This document shows positions 1-9,407 of a stretch of 64,000 bases of DNA, piece by piece (position 1 is the first letter of the stretch; each line of letters opens with the position of its first letter). Source of the stretch: Dyadobacter koreensis (lineage in GTDB: Bacteria > Bacteroidota > Bacteroidia > Cytophagales > Spirosomataceae). Both the position numbers and the translations under genes were made by a program. Where the stretch lies: the NCBI RefSeq assembly GCF_900108855.1, contig NZ_FNXY01000002.1, positions 672,967 to 736,966 on the forward strand, written 5' to 3'. Under the pieces are notes generated by a model, which worked only from the letters and a program-made list of their open reading frames with translations, ran no database searches and was not told the origin of the DNA.

Positions 1-109
1 AATTATTTCGGAGCGCTGAGGCAGAATTGAATATTTTTGAAACGGTTTACTGCAAGTATCTGGCCGCTCCTTTACTTTTCATTTTGCCGTACAACTTTCC
101 GGATTCTGT
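1..109. other. Left edge, no supportable gene
   Basis: A ccoH gene often follows ccoG, but no plausible ccoH start is visible here. The only ATG on the minus strand (at 82) opens an 11-codon frame. Either ccoH lies beyond the edge or is absent from this locus. Confidence 0.5.
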
Positions 110-1513
110 CTATTCTTCCGGTGCCATAAAGGTTGTTTCGAATGTTTCCAGTTTTTCTTTTCCTTGAAAAACTGATAGCCGCAGTTTCGTTTTTCTGGAT
201 TTCAAAGCAGCCTTTGGAATGATGATGAATAAAGTTCCTTGTGACATCCCTGCGCCATCCAGTGTGAGATCAGGTTTTCCTGCAAATAGCAAAGTCCCTT
301 TGGGTGAATCCAGTTTGATCGTCGGCTTCACAACCTGATTGGTCTTATTGAAAATTTTGAAGGTGTATAAATTGCTGATCGTGCCATCTTTATTTTCAAT
401 ATAATGGCTGCCGGGAGCGCGGAAAAGTGTTGTCTGGGTATCATTCCGTGACACAATCAGGTAACCCAGCGCAGACCATAACAGGATGAGAACAACTGTA
501 TAGGCACGGGTGCGATTTGTGATCGATTTATTTACACCGCTTACAATCGCATTTTCAGAAGTATACCTGATTAGACCTTTGTCAAAACCAACTTTATCCA
601 TCATTGTATCACAGGCATCGATGCAGGCGGTACAATTAACACATTCCATCTGTGTGCCGTTTCTGATATCAATTCCGGTAGGGCAGACGGCAACGCATTG
701 AAAGCAGCTTATACAATCACCAGCGCTGCGGTCATGCCCTTTGTGTAACTTTTCTCTTGGTTCTCCACGTTTGTAATCATAGGCCACAACAATAGAATTC
801 CTGTCCATCAGTACGCCTTGCAGACGTCCGTAAGGACAAACAACTGTACAAGCCTGATCTCGCAGCCAGGCAAAATTGAAATAGAAAACCGCAGTGAAAA
901 TGACAATTCCTGAAAACAGCGGAATATGCTCATCGATTGGTTCACTGATGATTTTTGATAATTCATCGACACCGATCACATAGGATAAAAGAAGGTTTGC
1001 GATCACAAATGAAACCACTAAAAATGCGCTGTATTTGGCGGTCTTTCTTAAAATTTTACCGCCCGTCCACGGGGCTTTATTTAATAGTTTCTGTTTGCCT
1101 CTGTCACCTTCAATGGCATATTCGATTTTCCGAAAGACCATTTCCATAAAAACGGTTTGAGGACAAGCCCAGCCACACCATAATCTGCCAAAAATAGTTG
1201 TAAAAAGAACGATGAAAACCATGAAGGACAACATAGTAAGTCCAAATAGCCAGTAATCCTGCGGTCCGATGAACAAACCGAAAATGATGAATTTTCTTTC
1301 CAGAACATTAAATAGCAACAGCGGCTGGTTGTTGAATTTCAGAAAAGGCGTGACAAACAAAATGGTCAGAATTGCTATCGTAAATAACACACGGCGATTA
1401 TGCCACAAACCTGTTGGTTTTTGCGGATAAAACCAGTTCCGTTTGCCATCTTCGCTCACACCACTGAAATGGTCACGAAAAGAATCTTCTGAGGTGATGG
1501 CTGTAGGTTTCAT
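110..1513 (-). CDS. ccoG: CcoG, cbb3 oxidase assembly ferredoxin
   Basis: Membrane iron-sulfur protein needed for maturation of cbb3 cytochrome oxidase; in the family it acts as a Cu(II) reductase. It is 467 aa from the ATG at 1513. The frame stays open for 55 more codons upstream, overlapping ccoP, but that extension is not family-like, whereas the protein from MKPTAITSED onward is. After several N-terminal membrane segments (about 40-200) there are two ferredoxin cysteine clusters, C267-C270-C273-C277 and C291-C294-C297-C301, then a final TM segment and a C-terminal beta domain. It is the last cco gene visible in the operon; ccoP ends 119 nt upstream. That gap holds a dispersed repeat (1521-1557). 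Identification is confident. Confidence 0.93.
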   Translation of the reverse strand: MKPTAITSEDSFRDHFSGVSEDGKRNWFYPQKPTGLWHNRRVLFTIAILTILFVTPFLKFNNQPLLLFNVLERKFIIFGLFIGPQDYWLFGLTMLSFMVFIVLFTTIFGRLWCGWACPQTVFMEMVFRKIEYAIEGDRGKQKLLNKAPWTGGKILRKTAKYSAFLVVSFVIANLLLSYVIGVDELSKIISEPIDEHIPLFSGIVIFTAVFYFNFAWLRDQACTVVCPYGRLQGVLMDRNSIVVAYDYKRGEPREKLHKGHDRSAGDCISCFQCVAVCPTGIDIRNGTQMECVNCTACIDACDTMMDKVGFDKGLIRYTSENAIVSGVNKSITNRTRAYTVVLILLWSALGYLIVSRNDTQTTLFRAPGSHYIENKDGTISNLYTFKIFNKTNQVVKPTIKLDSPKGTLLFAGKPDLTLDGAGMSQGTLFIIIPKAALKSRKTKLRLSVFQGKEKLETFETTFMAPEE

Positions 1514-1520
1514 ATCTTTT

Positions 1521-1557
1521 GGCTTTCGGCCATCCGCAATCGGCTTTCGAGATTGCG
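1521..1557 (-). repeat. Dispersed stem-loop repeat, copy 1
   Basis: The first 30 bases match 36445-36474 at 25 of 30 positions. Within it CGCAATC (1535-1541) pairs with GATTGCG (1551-1557) around a 9-nt loop. It lies in the ccoP-ccoG gap, just before the ccoG start. Both copies have the same orientation relative to minus-strand genes. GC-rich GACCGCCGACCGC at 1619-1631 may be a related fragment. Confidence 0.5.
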
Positions 1558-1631
1558 ATAAACCAAAATGGTTACTATTTTTATAATCAGTATATAGATT
1601 TGGGCAACGAATTTTTGCCGACCGCCGACCG

Positions 1632-2675
1632 CTATTGAAGTGCCACCGTACTATCTCCGCCCGCTTTTGATTCCTCATACAAATCCCCCTGAGGCTCTTT
1701 TGGATTTGCAGGTTTTGTTCCTTTTAATGACAAAACATAACTGGCAACTTTCTGGATGTCGGTCGGAGAAAGCTGTTTTTCCCAGGAGATCATTCCTTTT
1801 TCAGGTACACCATATTTGATCACTTTGAAAAGATTTTTGACTCCTCCGCCGTGCAGCCAATAGCTGTCGGTCAGGTTTGGGCCTACACTTCCGCCCGCTT
1901 CCGCACCATGACAAGCGGTGCATTTTTCCTGAAAAATTGCTTTGCCCTGATCAATTCCTTTGGCTTCGGTCAAAAGCGTTACAGTATTTTCATCCATACT
2001 GGATCCGACTTTTTCCAGATAGGCTTTTTTCTCAATTTCTGCCTGCGCAACCTCCTTATCCAGTTCTGCGATTTGAAAATCACCGAATCCGCTGAAATAA
2101 TAAGAAGCATAGAGAATGGCAATGATGACGGTGGTTACAAAAAGGGATTGCAGCCATGGCGGCATACGGTTGTCGAGTTCCTGAATGCCATCATAGTCGT
2201 GGCCGTCGATGAGAATCTGTTTTTCTTCGCTTAATGAAACGCCGACGCCGCCAAAATTTTTCCACCAATTTTCATGTAAAATCGATTTGGATGCTTTTTC
2301 GGGATTTGCGTTTGTAACTTGTTTTAAAACAGAAAGTGCATTAATTAACAAAATGACAACCAAAACCGCCACGAAAAACAACATTCCCAGCAATAGTAAA
2401 AGCAGTAGATCAGTACCCGAAAGCGCTCTTATTTCCTCTTGTTGCTCTTGTGCAAAAGCGGATGAAGAAAGAACTGTTAACAGCAATACAGAAAGAATTC
2501 CCTTTTTGAGACTTCCATCATTCAGTGGAATATTTTTCATTCCGTTAACTGATTTTTTGTCAAGACGAACGACGTAAACGAGAAGGCCGATAAAAAATAT
2601 AAAGAATATGAGCAGTGAAATCAGCGGGAAAATTTCAACGCCCGCAATGGTTTCCAGATAAGTTCGAAATTTCAT
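1632..2675 (-). CDS. ccoP: CcoQ-CcoP fusion, cbb3 diheme-type subunit III with one heme
   Basis: Cytochrome c subunit that feeds electrons to the cbb3 oxidase, 347 aa. Residues 1-50 form a single TM segment plus a short charged tail, as in CcoQ. Another hydrophobic stretch ending in an AFAQ signal-like site follows (58-75), then TM segments near 84-111 and 172-192 with the CcoP signature DNRMPPWL between them. One cytochrome c domain follows, with C252-C255-H256 and a probable Met ligand. Proteobacterial CcoP has two CxxCH motifs; only one is present here, which is common in Bacteroidota. It lies 73 nt after ccoNO in the same operon. The QP fusion is my reading of the N-terminus. Confidence 0.9.
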   Translation of the reverse strand: MKFRTYLETIAGVEIFPLISLLIFFIFFIGLLVYVVRLDKKSVNGMKNIPLNDGSLKKGILSVLLLTVLSSSAFAQEQQEEIRALSGTDLLLLLLLGMLFFVAVLVVILLINALSVLKQVTNANPEKASKSILHENWWKNFGGVGVSLSEEKQILIDGHDYDGIQELDNRMPPWLQSLFVTTVIIAILYASYYFSGFGDFQIAELDKEVAQAEIEKKAYLEKVGSSMDENTVTLLTEAKGIDQGKAIFQEKCTACHGAEAGGSVGPNLTDSYWLHGGGVKNLFKVIKYGVPEKGMISWEKQLSPTDIQKVASYVLSLKGTKPANPKEPQGDLYEESKAGGDSTVALQ

Positions 2676-2748
2676 GATGTGAAAATATTAGTGAAATGTT
2701 GGGAAGAAATTGTTCTGAGCAGCCCGGTCAGCCGCTCAGAAACCCAGA

Positions 2749-4899
2749 TCATTTATTCGTTTTTATATCAGTTCCAAGACGTTGCAGGTAAGCGATCAGC
2801 GCGATAATTTCTTTATTTTCATTCGCCTTGATACCACTTTGTTTTAATCTGCCCTGAATTTCCCGGGCTTGTTTTTGCAGCTCTGAATTGGCAATCTTGT
2901 CATAATCTTTTTCGTAAGGCACGCCCAGGGTCTGCATGGCCCGGATCTTGGAAGCCGTCGTTGAGGTATCCAGATCGTCTTCCAGCAACCAGCCATAACG
3001 AGGCATAATCGAACCTGGCGACATAGAGGTCGGATCTTCCATATGATTGTAATGCCAAGAGTCAGGATATTTTGCACCCACTCTGTGCAAATCCGGACCA
3101 GTACGTTTGGAGCCCCACTGATGCGGATAATCATAGACGAATTCCCCCGATTTTGAATATTCTCCATAACGTTCAATTTCGGAACGGAATGGCCGGATCA
3201 TCTGGGTATGGCAAACGTAACAGCCCTCCCTTACGTAAATATCGCGGCCTTGTAATTCGAGTGGTGTATATGGTTTTACGCTGGCGATGGTCGGAACATT
3301 GGACTCTATCATAAACGTCGGGATCATTTCAATCATCCCGCCGATGGCCACGGCGATCAACGCAAAAATGGTAATCGCCAGAGGCTTGCGTTCGAGCAAT
3401 CTGCGGTGCCAGTATTCATTTTTTGCTGGCTGCCAGATCGCTGAAAGCGGCATTGCCCGTGCATTTTCTGATTGAACAAGTGATCCTTTTAGTGCAGTCA
3501 TCCACAAATTGTAGATCATTACGATAAATCCGACAATGTACAAAGTGCCTCCAACGCTTCTCAGAAAATATAAAGGTGCTAACTGCGTGACGGTTTCAAG
3601 GAAATTCGGATATTTTAATAAACCTTCCTGTGTAAATTCTTTCCACATCGAACTTTGTACCCAGCCAGCCCAGTACATTGGAATCGTATAAAAAAGAATT
3701 CCAAGTGTTCCAATCCAGAAATGGAAATTGGCAAGTTTTAAAGAAAAAAGCGGGCGATTATACAAGCGTGGGAAAAGCCAGTAAAGCATACCAAAGGTTA
3801 AAAATCCATTCCATCCCAAAGCGCCGACGTGTACGTGCGCAACGATCCAGTCGGTATAGTGCGCAATCGCGTTCACATTTTTGAAAGATAGCATCGGCCC
3901 TTCGAATGTTGCCATACCATAAGCCGTAATTGCAACGACGAAGAATTTCAAAACAACATCTTCACGCACTTTATCCCATGCGCCGCGCAGTGTCATCAAT
4001 CCGTTCATCATACCACCCCATGACGGGGCGATGAGCATGACTGAAAATACGGTTCCGAGAGTTTGCGCCCATTCCGGCAAAGCGGTGTAAAGTAAATGGT
4101 GAGGGCCTGCCCAGATGTAAAGAAAAATCAGTGACCAGAAGTGTACAATAGATAGTCTGTATGAATAAACAGGGCGGTTGGCAGCTTTGGGAAGAAAATA
4201 ATACATCAAACCCAGATATGGCGTGGTCAGAAAAAACGCGACCGCATTGTGCCCGTACCACCACTGTACAAGCGCATCCTGCACACCTGCATACATGGAA
4301 TAACTTTTGAAAAACGATATGGGAAGTGCCATACTGTTGACTACATGCAGCATCGCGACGGTTACAAATGAGGCAATATAAAACCAGATGGCCGCATAAA
4401 TATGTTCAACACGACGGTTGATCGTGGTCATAACGAGGTTGATCAAAGCAGAAACCCAGACAACTGCAATGGCAATATCAAGCGGCCATTCCAGCTCAGC
4501 ATATTCCTTTGAAGTTGTTAATCCCATCGGAAGGGTGATTGCAGCACAGACAATGATAAACTGCCATGCCCAGAAATGGAAACGACTTAAAGCCGGGCTC
4601 CACATAGGAGTGCGTAACACCCTCGGTGCGGAATAATACAAACCGGTAAAAAATCCATTACCCACAAAAGCAAAAATAACAGCGTTGGTATGGAGCGGTC
4701 TTATGCGGCTGAAAGTAAGGTAAGGTAAATCCATATTAAGGTCTGGAAACACCAGCTGCAATGCCGCCAAAAGGCCTACAAGCATACCGATAAGTCCAAA
4801 CAAAATCGTGGCGATGGCAAAGTTTCGTACGATTTTGTTGTCATATTGAAACTCGTCCAGCTCGACGGTTGCGATACCCGGATTAGGATGGTTTGACAT
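2749..4899 (-). CDS. ccoNO: CcoNO fusion, cbb3 cytochrome c oxidase subunits I and II
   Basis: Catalytic core of the high-affinity cbb3 oxidase, 716 aa. Residues 1 to about 490 are the twelve-TM CcoN heme-copper subunit, with the conserved histidines in HTNAVIFAF, YGHNAVAFF and HVHVGALGW. Residues from about 500 are CcoO: one TM anchor and a cytochrome c domain with C560-C563-H564 (CYVCHTQMIRP). N and O are separate genes in proteobacteria; the fusion is typical of Bacteroidota. It is flanked by ccoS and ccoP in the same direction. The enzyme reduces O2 to water while pumping protons at low oxygen. Identification is very confident. Confidence 0.96.
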   Translation of the reverse strand: MSNHPNPGIATVELDEFQYDNKIVRNFAIATILFGLIGMLVGLLAALQLVFPDLNMDLPYLTFSRIRPLHTNAVIFAFVGNGFFTGLYYSAPRVLRTPMWSPALSRFHFWAWQFIIVCAAITLPMGLTTSKEYAELEWPLDIAIAVVWVSALINLVMTTINRRVEHIYAAIWFYIASFVTVAMLHVVNSMALPISFFKSYSMYAGVQDALVQWWYGHNAVAFFLTTPYLGLMYYFLPKAANRPVYSYRLSIVHFWSLIFLYIWAGPHHLLYTALPEWAQTLGTVFSVMLIAPSWGGMMNGLMTLRGAWDKVREDVVLKFFVVAITAYGMATFEGPMLSFKNVNAIAHYTDWIVAHVHVGALGWNGFLTFGMLYWLFPRLYNRPLFSLKLANFHFWIGTLGILFYTIPMYWAGWVQSSMWKEFTQEGLLKYPNFLETVTQLAPLYFLRSVGGTLYIVGFIVMIYNLWMTALKGSLVQSENARAMPLSAIWQPAKNEYWHRRLLERKPLAITIFALIAVAIGGMIEMIPTFMIESNVPTIASVKPYTPLELQGRDIYVREGCYVCHTQMIRPFRSEIERYGEYSKSGEFVYDYPHQWGSKRTGPDLHRVGAKYPDSWHYNHMEDPTSMSPGSIMPRYGWLLEDDLDTSTTASKIRAMQTLGVPYEKDYDKIANSELQKQAREIQGRLKQSGIKANENKEIIALIAYLQRLGTDIKTNK

Positions 4900-4963
4900 A
4901 ATTTTGAGCGAAGAATGGTGAATAAAATTGGGTAATATGCAGAGAAGGTTTTCTTAAAAATGA

Positions 4964-5128
4964 TTATTGGAGAGTTCCTGTTTTTGTATCTGTTTCATCC
5001 AGAAGAATGCGCACGGAAGGTGTGTAATCATCATCAAAATGTCCCCGGCGGACCGACCAGATAAATGCTCCCAGGAAGCCAATGGCCACAAACAGGCTGG
5101 CTATGATTAAAATATAAAGGGCGCTCAT
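4964..5128 (-). CDS. ccoS: CcoS, cbb3 oxidase maturation protein
   Basis: Small single-TM protein required for insertion of heme and copper into cbb3 oxidase. The ATG at 5128 gives 54 aa beginning MSALYILIIAS, with one TM helix and the family motif FIWSVRRGHFDD followed by an acidic tail. An in-frame ATG at 5200 would add 24 residues (MYQMSSFREA) not expected for the family, so the shorter form is preferred. It lies between ccoI and ccoNO, the usual place. Confidence 0.88.
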   Translation of the reverse strand: MSALYILIIASLFVAIGFLGAFIWSVRRGHFDDDYTPSVRILLDETDTKTGTLQ

Positions 5129-5217
5129 GACTTTCGGATTGTTATTTGATACCCCAAAACTACCGTATAAGGCTTCCCTGAACGATGACATTTGATACAT
5201 GTTTTAACTGATCTTAA

Positions 5218-7671
5218 TCAGTATTTTAAGTATTTTCTCGCTGCCAGGTTGCTGGCCAGGGTAGTAAATAACACGATGGTAATAGAACTGACAGGCATCA
5301 GTATGGCGGCAATCACCGGCGACAATTTTCCTGATACCGCAAAGCTTAATCCAAGGATATTATAAAAGAGTGAAATGCCAAAACTCAGCTTAATGATTTG
5401 CTGTCCGGCTTTGGCGAGCCTAATAAATGCCGGTAAAAGAACAAGTTGATTTCCTTCAACAATGGCATCACAGGCGGGTGAGAAATTGTTAATATCATCA
5501 GAGACAGCAAGTCCGACATCGCTTTGACGGAGTGCTCCTGCATCATTTAAACCGTCACCAATCATCAGAACATTCCTTTGGTTTTGACTTTGCAAATGCT
5601 CAATAAACCTTAATTTTTCTTCCGGTTTTTGCTCAAACAGCAGATTGGATTCGTTACCAAAAACAGGTGTAAGGAAAGTGCGGTCGGTTGGTTTGTCGCC
5701 CGACAAAAGATATGTTTCAAATCCCGAGTTTTGTAGTATTGAGACAGTTTTCCGTAGTTCCGGGCGATATTTACTTCTGAGCGTAAAATATCCGCGAATT
5801 TTTGAATTAACCGATACGTAAACATGGGAGGCATTATCCGGCTGTCCGGAAATATTTGGGCTGTCTACCCATTTTGCAGAACCTAATTTCACCTCCACAT
5901 TTCCCCAAAAAGCCTTCATACCTTTGCCTTCATATTCGGTAAACGCAGTGAGTATACGTCTGCTGGCGTTGACACCATTTATTTCCCTGACCAACATTCG
6001 GCTTAGTGGATGTGAAGATTGTGAAGCCAGCGTTTTAATCATGACCAGTTCTTCGTTGGTCAAAGTTTCTCCAATAAATTCAACTTCCGCGTCACTGACT
6101 TGCGTAATGGTTCCTGTTTTATCAAACACTATTGTATCAATTTTTGAAAGCCTTTCGATTGCATGTGCATTTTTTAGGTAAAACCTGTTTCTCCCAAACA
6201 GACTTAGTAGATTTCCATTCGTGAAAGTGGAGGAGAGAAGCAATGCACACGGACAGGCGACGAGCAGACAAGTCGTAAACGCATTGAAAGCCGTCTCAGG
6301 GTTCTTTAAAATCAGGAGCCAGATTGAAAATGTTATAATTGCAATTCCGAATACGATCAGGGAAAAATATTTATTGATCCGGCTTGCAAGTGTCTGGTTT
6401 TGGTTTTCTTTTTCAAGTGTGAATGTATCGCTGTTCCAAAGCTGTGTAAGGTAACTTTGCGAAACCTGCCGCAATACTTCCAACTCAACAGACAAACCTG
6501 TCTGTTTTCCGCCTGCGTAAATGGTATCGCCTTTTTTCCGCTCGACTGGCTCTGACTCTCCGGATACAAAACTGTAATCGATTAATGCTCTCGGGCTTAT
6601 TAGAACGGAATCGGCTGGGATTAATTCCTGATTTCTGACGAGCATTTTCTCTCCTGTTTTAAGGTCTGTGATCGGCCTACGGTTTTCGATTCCATTCGTT
6701 ATAACGGTAACAGCGACTGGGAAGTAAGATTTATAATCACGGTCGAAAGAAATTCCGGCGTAGGTTTTGTCTTGAAAATAGCGGCCTATGAGCATAAAGA
6801 ACACAGCTCCTGCAAGTGAGTCAAAGTAACCCGGTCCCGTCTGGCTGATGATTTGGTATAAACTGGTGAGAAAAACGCACAGCAAGGCAAGTGCAATCGG
6901 CGCATCAATATTCAGATATTTTCCCTTCAATGCAGACCAGGCTGATTTGAAGAAATCCGCGGCACAATAGAAAAAAACCGGAAGGCTTAATACCAGATTT
7001 AATATGTTGAAAAGCATACCAAGATTTTCGTCGGAATTGCTTTCACTCAAATGAAAATATTCAGGAAAGCTAAGCATCATAATGTTGCCAAAAGCAAAAC
7101 CTGATATACCGATTTTGTATAACCGAGTTCTGTTCCACTTTTTGATCTGCTTTCCTTCGACATCATTAAGGCTGATGTAGGGTTCATAACCGATTTGTGT
7201 AATCAGCGCAGCGAGTTCGCTCAGGCTTATTTGTTGTGAATCGTAGGTGATGCGCACTTTTTTCTCAGGGAAATTTACCACAGAACTGCGGATTGCCGGA
7301 TTTAGCCGGTTCAGTTGTTCGAGCAGCCAGATACAGGAGCTGCAGTGCATTTTGGGGACGAGCCAATTGACCCTGGCCAGTTTTCCATCAGTAAATTCAA
7401 GTATTTTTTCACGCACTTCCGGCAGATCCAGGTAATCATATTTGCCTGGAAAATAGGATTCAGCAGGAGAAATACCCTGAGCACCATCAATTGAATAGTA
7501 ACGGCAAAGATCATTTTCTTTCAAAAGATCATACACAACAGAACAGCCGTCACAGCAGAATTCGTGATCGTCGAATTCGACTATATCTTCCCGACACTCT
7601 TCTCCGCAATGGTAACAGGTATGTTTTTCATGAATTACTTTTTCGAGGATATTATTGTCGCCGGATTTCAT
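5218..7671 (-). CDS. ccoI: CcoI, copper-translocating P-type ATPase for cbb3 assembly
   Basis: P1B-type ATPase (817 aa) that exports copper for the cbb3 active site. The N-terminus has a Cys-rich metal-binding module (CHCGEEC, then CCDGC), followed by an HMA-like domain with MHCSSC. Eight TM segments surround the transport motif C473-P474-C475. The phosphorylation site is D517 in DKTGT and the hinge motif is GDGLND at 705-710. It is the first gene of the cco operon on the minus strand. An inverted repeat TTGTT-N4-AACAA stands 22 bp before its start. FixI is the rhizobial name. The extra N-terminal Cys module separates it from CopA housekeeping pumps. Confidence 0.94.
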   Translation of the reverse strand: MKSGDNNILEKVIHEKHTCYHCGEECREDIVEFDDHEFCCDGCSVVYDLLKENDLCRYYSIDGAQGISPAESYFPGKYDYLDLPEVREKILEFTDGKLARVNWLVPKMHCSSCIWLLEQLNRLNPAIRSSVVNFPEKKVRITYDSQQISLSELAALITQIGYEPYISLNDVEGKQIKKWNRTRLYKIGISGFAFGNIMMLSFPEYFHLSESNSDENLGMLFNILNLVLSLPVFFYCAADFFKSAWSALKGKYLNIDAPIALALLCVFLTSLYQIISQTGPGYFDSLAGAVFFMLIGRYFQDKTYAGISFDRDYKSYFPVAVTVITNGIENRRPITDLKTGEKMLVRNQELIPADSVLISPRALIDYSFVSGESEPVERKKGDTIYAGGKQTGLSVELEVLRQVSQSYLTQLWNSDTFTLEKENQNQTLASRINKYFSLIVFGIAIITFSIWLLILKNPETAFNAFTTCLLVACPCALLLSSTFTNGNLLSLFGRNRFYLKNAHAIERLSKIDTIVFDKTGTITQVSDAEVEFIGETLTNEELVMIKTLASQSSHPLSRMLVREINGVNASRRILTAFTEYEGKGMKAFWGNVEVKLGSAKWVDSPNISGQPDNASHVYVSVNSKIRGYFTLRSKYRPELRKTVSILQNSGFETYLLSGDKPTDRTFLTPVFGNESNLLFEQKPEEKLRFIEHLQSQNQRNVLMIGDGLNDAGALRQSDVGLAVSDDINNFSPACDAIVEGNQLVLLPAFIRLAKAGQQIIKLSFGISLFYNILGLSFAVSGKLSPVIAAILMPVSSITIVLFTTLASNLAARKYLKY

Positions 7672-7692
7672 GATTGAAGCAAAGTTGACATC

Positions 7693-7706
7693 TTGTTGAG
7701 AAACAA
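7693..7706. promoter_or_regulatory. Candidate Fnr/Crp-family site before ccoI
   Basis: TTGTTGAGAAACAA is a perfect inverted repeat TTGTT-N4-AACAA. It has the TTG-N8-CAA frame of Fnr-type sites (consensus TTGAT-N4-ATCAA). It is 22 bp upstream of the ccoI ATG. Oxygen control of cbb3 genes by Fnr-like regulators is well known; binding here is inferred. Confidence 0.4.
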
Positions 7707-7916
7707 TATTTTAAATGGCTGTGAAGTGTAATCTGACACGTATCAAAAACGTTATTCAAATTTGGTGGATTAGGTTGGGGGAGAAGATGACCTGAGAGGG
7801 AAATCATGATGACTTTGATCAGTATTTGGATGCCGTCAGAAATTATATTTTTCAGAAATTCCTGCTGTTTCCATTAATCTTGTACATTTAAATACTCAGT
7901 AGTAAGCCCCTTTCCA

Positions 7917-9407
7917 ATGCCATCAATCAAAAAACTTCCGACGCCGATTACGATATTGATGTTTGTCATTGTTGTCGCTGCATTGGCGACCTGGTTTGTG
8001 CCCGCTGGGAAATATGACACACTTTCTTATCATGCTGGAAACAATTTTCAATTGAGCAGAGCGGAACAGGAAATTCATTTGCCGTTTACACAAAGCACAC
8101 TTGATAGTCTGCATATTCTTATCAAACTTGAAAAATTCAAACAGGGAGATATCAGAAAACCGGTTTCGGTTCCGGGAAGTTATCATCGCCTGCCGCAAAA
8201 TTCCCAGGGAATTATCGATATCATTCAGGCACCTTTAAAGGGAGTTTATGACACGATTGATATCATCCTTTTTGTACTGATGATTGGAGGATTTATCCAT
8301 GTTTTTTATTCATCGGGTGCCATGGATAAAGGGTTGATCGCGTTGTCTTACCGGATGAAAGGGCAGGAGGCCTGGCTTATAATCGTGCTGACTTTTTTGT
8401 TCTCGCTCGGAGGCTCTTCCTTCGGAATGGCCGAGGAAGCGCTTGTTTTTTACCCGGTACTGATTCCGCTTTTCCTTGCCGCCGGTTACGATCTTCTTGT
8501 TCCCGTCGCTGTCATTCACGGTGGCAATACGCTTGGGTATTTGTCTTCCTTTTCAAATCCTTTTTCTACGATTATTGCCTCAAATGCAGCTGGAATTAAC
8601 TGGGCAGATGGACTCTACGGTCGCCTTGCCGTAATGATTATTACCACCTCCATCTTCGTCGCTTATGTTGTCAGGTACGCAAAAAAAGTAAAAAAAGATC
8701 CGGCAACTTCCCTTGTTTATCTGACCGATGGTGTAGTGAAATCACCTTACCCGTCGATCAGTGAAGGCGATAAATTTCCGCAGTCTCTGGATCGTCAGTC
8801 AGGCATTTTGCTATTGATCTTTGGCGCTACTTTTTCGATATTGATTTTTGGAGTCCTTGCTCTTGATTGGTGGCTGCTGGAAATGTCGGCGCTGTTTGTT
8901 GCGGCAGCTGTCGCCGTGGCATTGGTAATGCGAATGACCGAAAGAGATTTTATAGAAAAATTTATAAAAGGAGCTGAAAGCCTCCTTGGTGTCGCATTTA
9001 TCATTGGTGTTGCAAGAGGCGTAACGATAATTTTGGATGCTGGAAATATCAGCGGGTCGCTATTGTATTATGCTTCAATCGTAGTCAATCAAATGCCTCC
9101 TTCGTTATTTATCGTTTCATTACTATTTATTTATATGATCTTAACTCTGGTAATTCCATCATCATCCGGTATGGCTGTGGTTACGATGCCTATTCTGGGA
9201 TCATTGGCCGTCGTGGCCGGTGTTCCGGGAAAAGATATTGTTAACAGCTACTTATTTGGGATGGGGATTATGGGCCTGATCACACCAACGGGAATGATTT
9301 TGCCTTCGCTGGCACTTGCCAATGTCAGTCCTAAAGCCTGGTGGAAGTTTATCTGGCCAATGCTTTTAATATTGTTTTTATTCTGCGCAATCTGGCTGGT
9401 TTTTTAA
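7917..9407 (+). CDS. YfcC/DcuC-family membrane carrier
   Basis: Integral membrane protein of 496 aa with about 12 TM segments, of the YfcC/C4-dicarboxylate carrier superfamily. It begins with a signal-anchor-like TM and a periplasmic segment (about 30-105). Then come conserved loops such as GGSSFGMAEE (about 165), HGGNTLGYLSSFSNPF (about 201) and near the C-terminus VIPSSSGMAVVTMPI and GLITPTGMILPSL. Relatives transport dicarboxylates, arginine/ornithine or peptides; the substrate cannot be told from sequence. It is a monocistronic plus-strand gene. Its last 30 bp overlap tail-to-tail with the methyltransferase on the other strand. The 245 bp upstream hold no other gene. Confidence 0.8.
   Translation: MPSIKKLPTPITILMFVIVVAALATWFVPAGKYDTLSYHAGNNFQLSRAEQEIHLPFTQSTLDSLHILIKLEKFKQGDIRKPVSVPGSYHRLPQNSQGIIDIIQAPLKGVYDTIDIILFVLMIGGFIHVFYSSGAMDKGLIALSYRMKGQEAWLIIVLTFLFSLGGSSFGMAEEALVFYPVLIPLFLAAGYDLLVPVAVIHGGNTLGYLSSFSNPFSTIIASNAAGINWADGLYGRLAVMIITTSIFVAYVVRYAKKVKKDPATSLVYLTDGVVKSPYPSISEGDKFPQSLDRQSGILLLIFGATFSILIFGVLALDWWLLEMSALFVAAAVAVALVMRMTERDFIEKFIKGAESLLGVAFIIGVARGVTIILDAGNISGSLLYYASIVVNQMPPSLFIVSLLFIYMILTLVIPSSSGMAVVTMPILGSLAVVAGVPGKDIVNSYLFGMGIMGLITPTGMILPSLALANVSPKAWWKFIWPMLLILFLFCAIWLVF

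Noticed and set aside
7812..7827. Second Fnr-like site TTGATCAGTATTTG
   Set aside because: The right half-site does not match (ATTTG instead of ATCAA).
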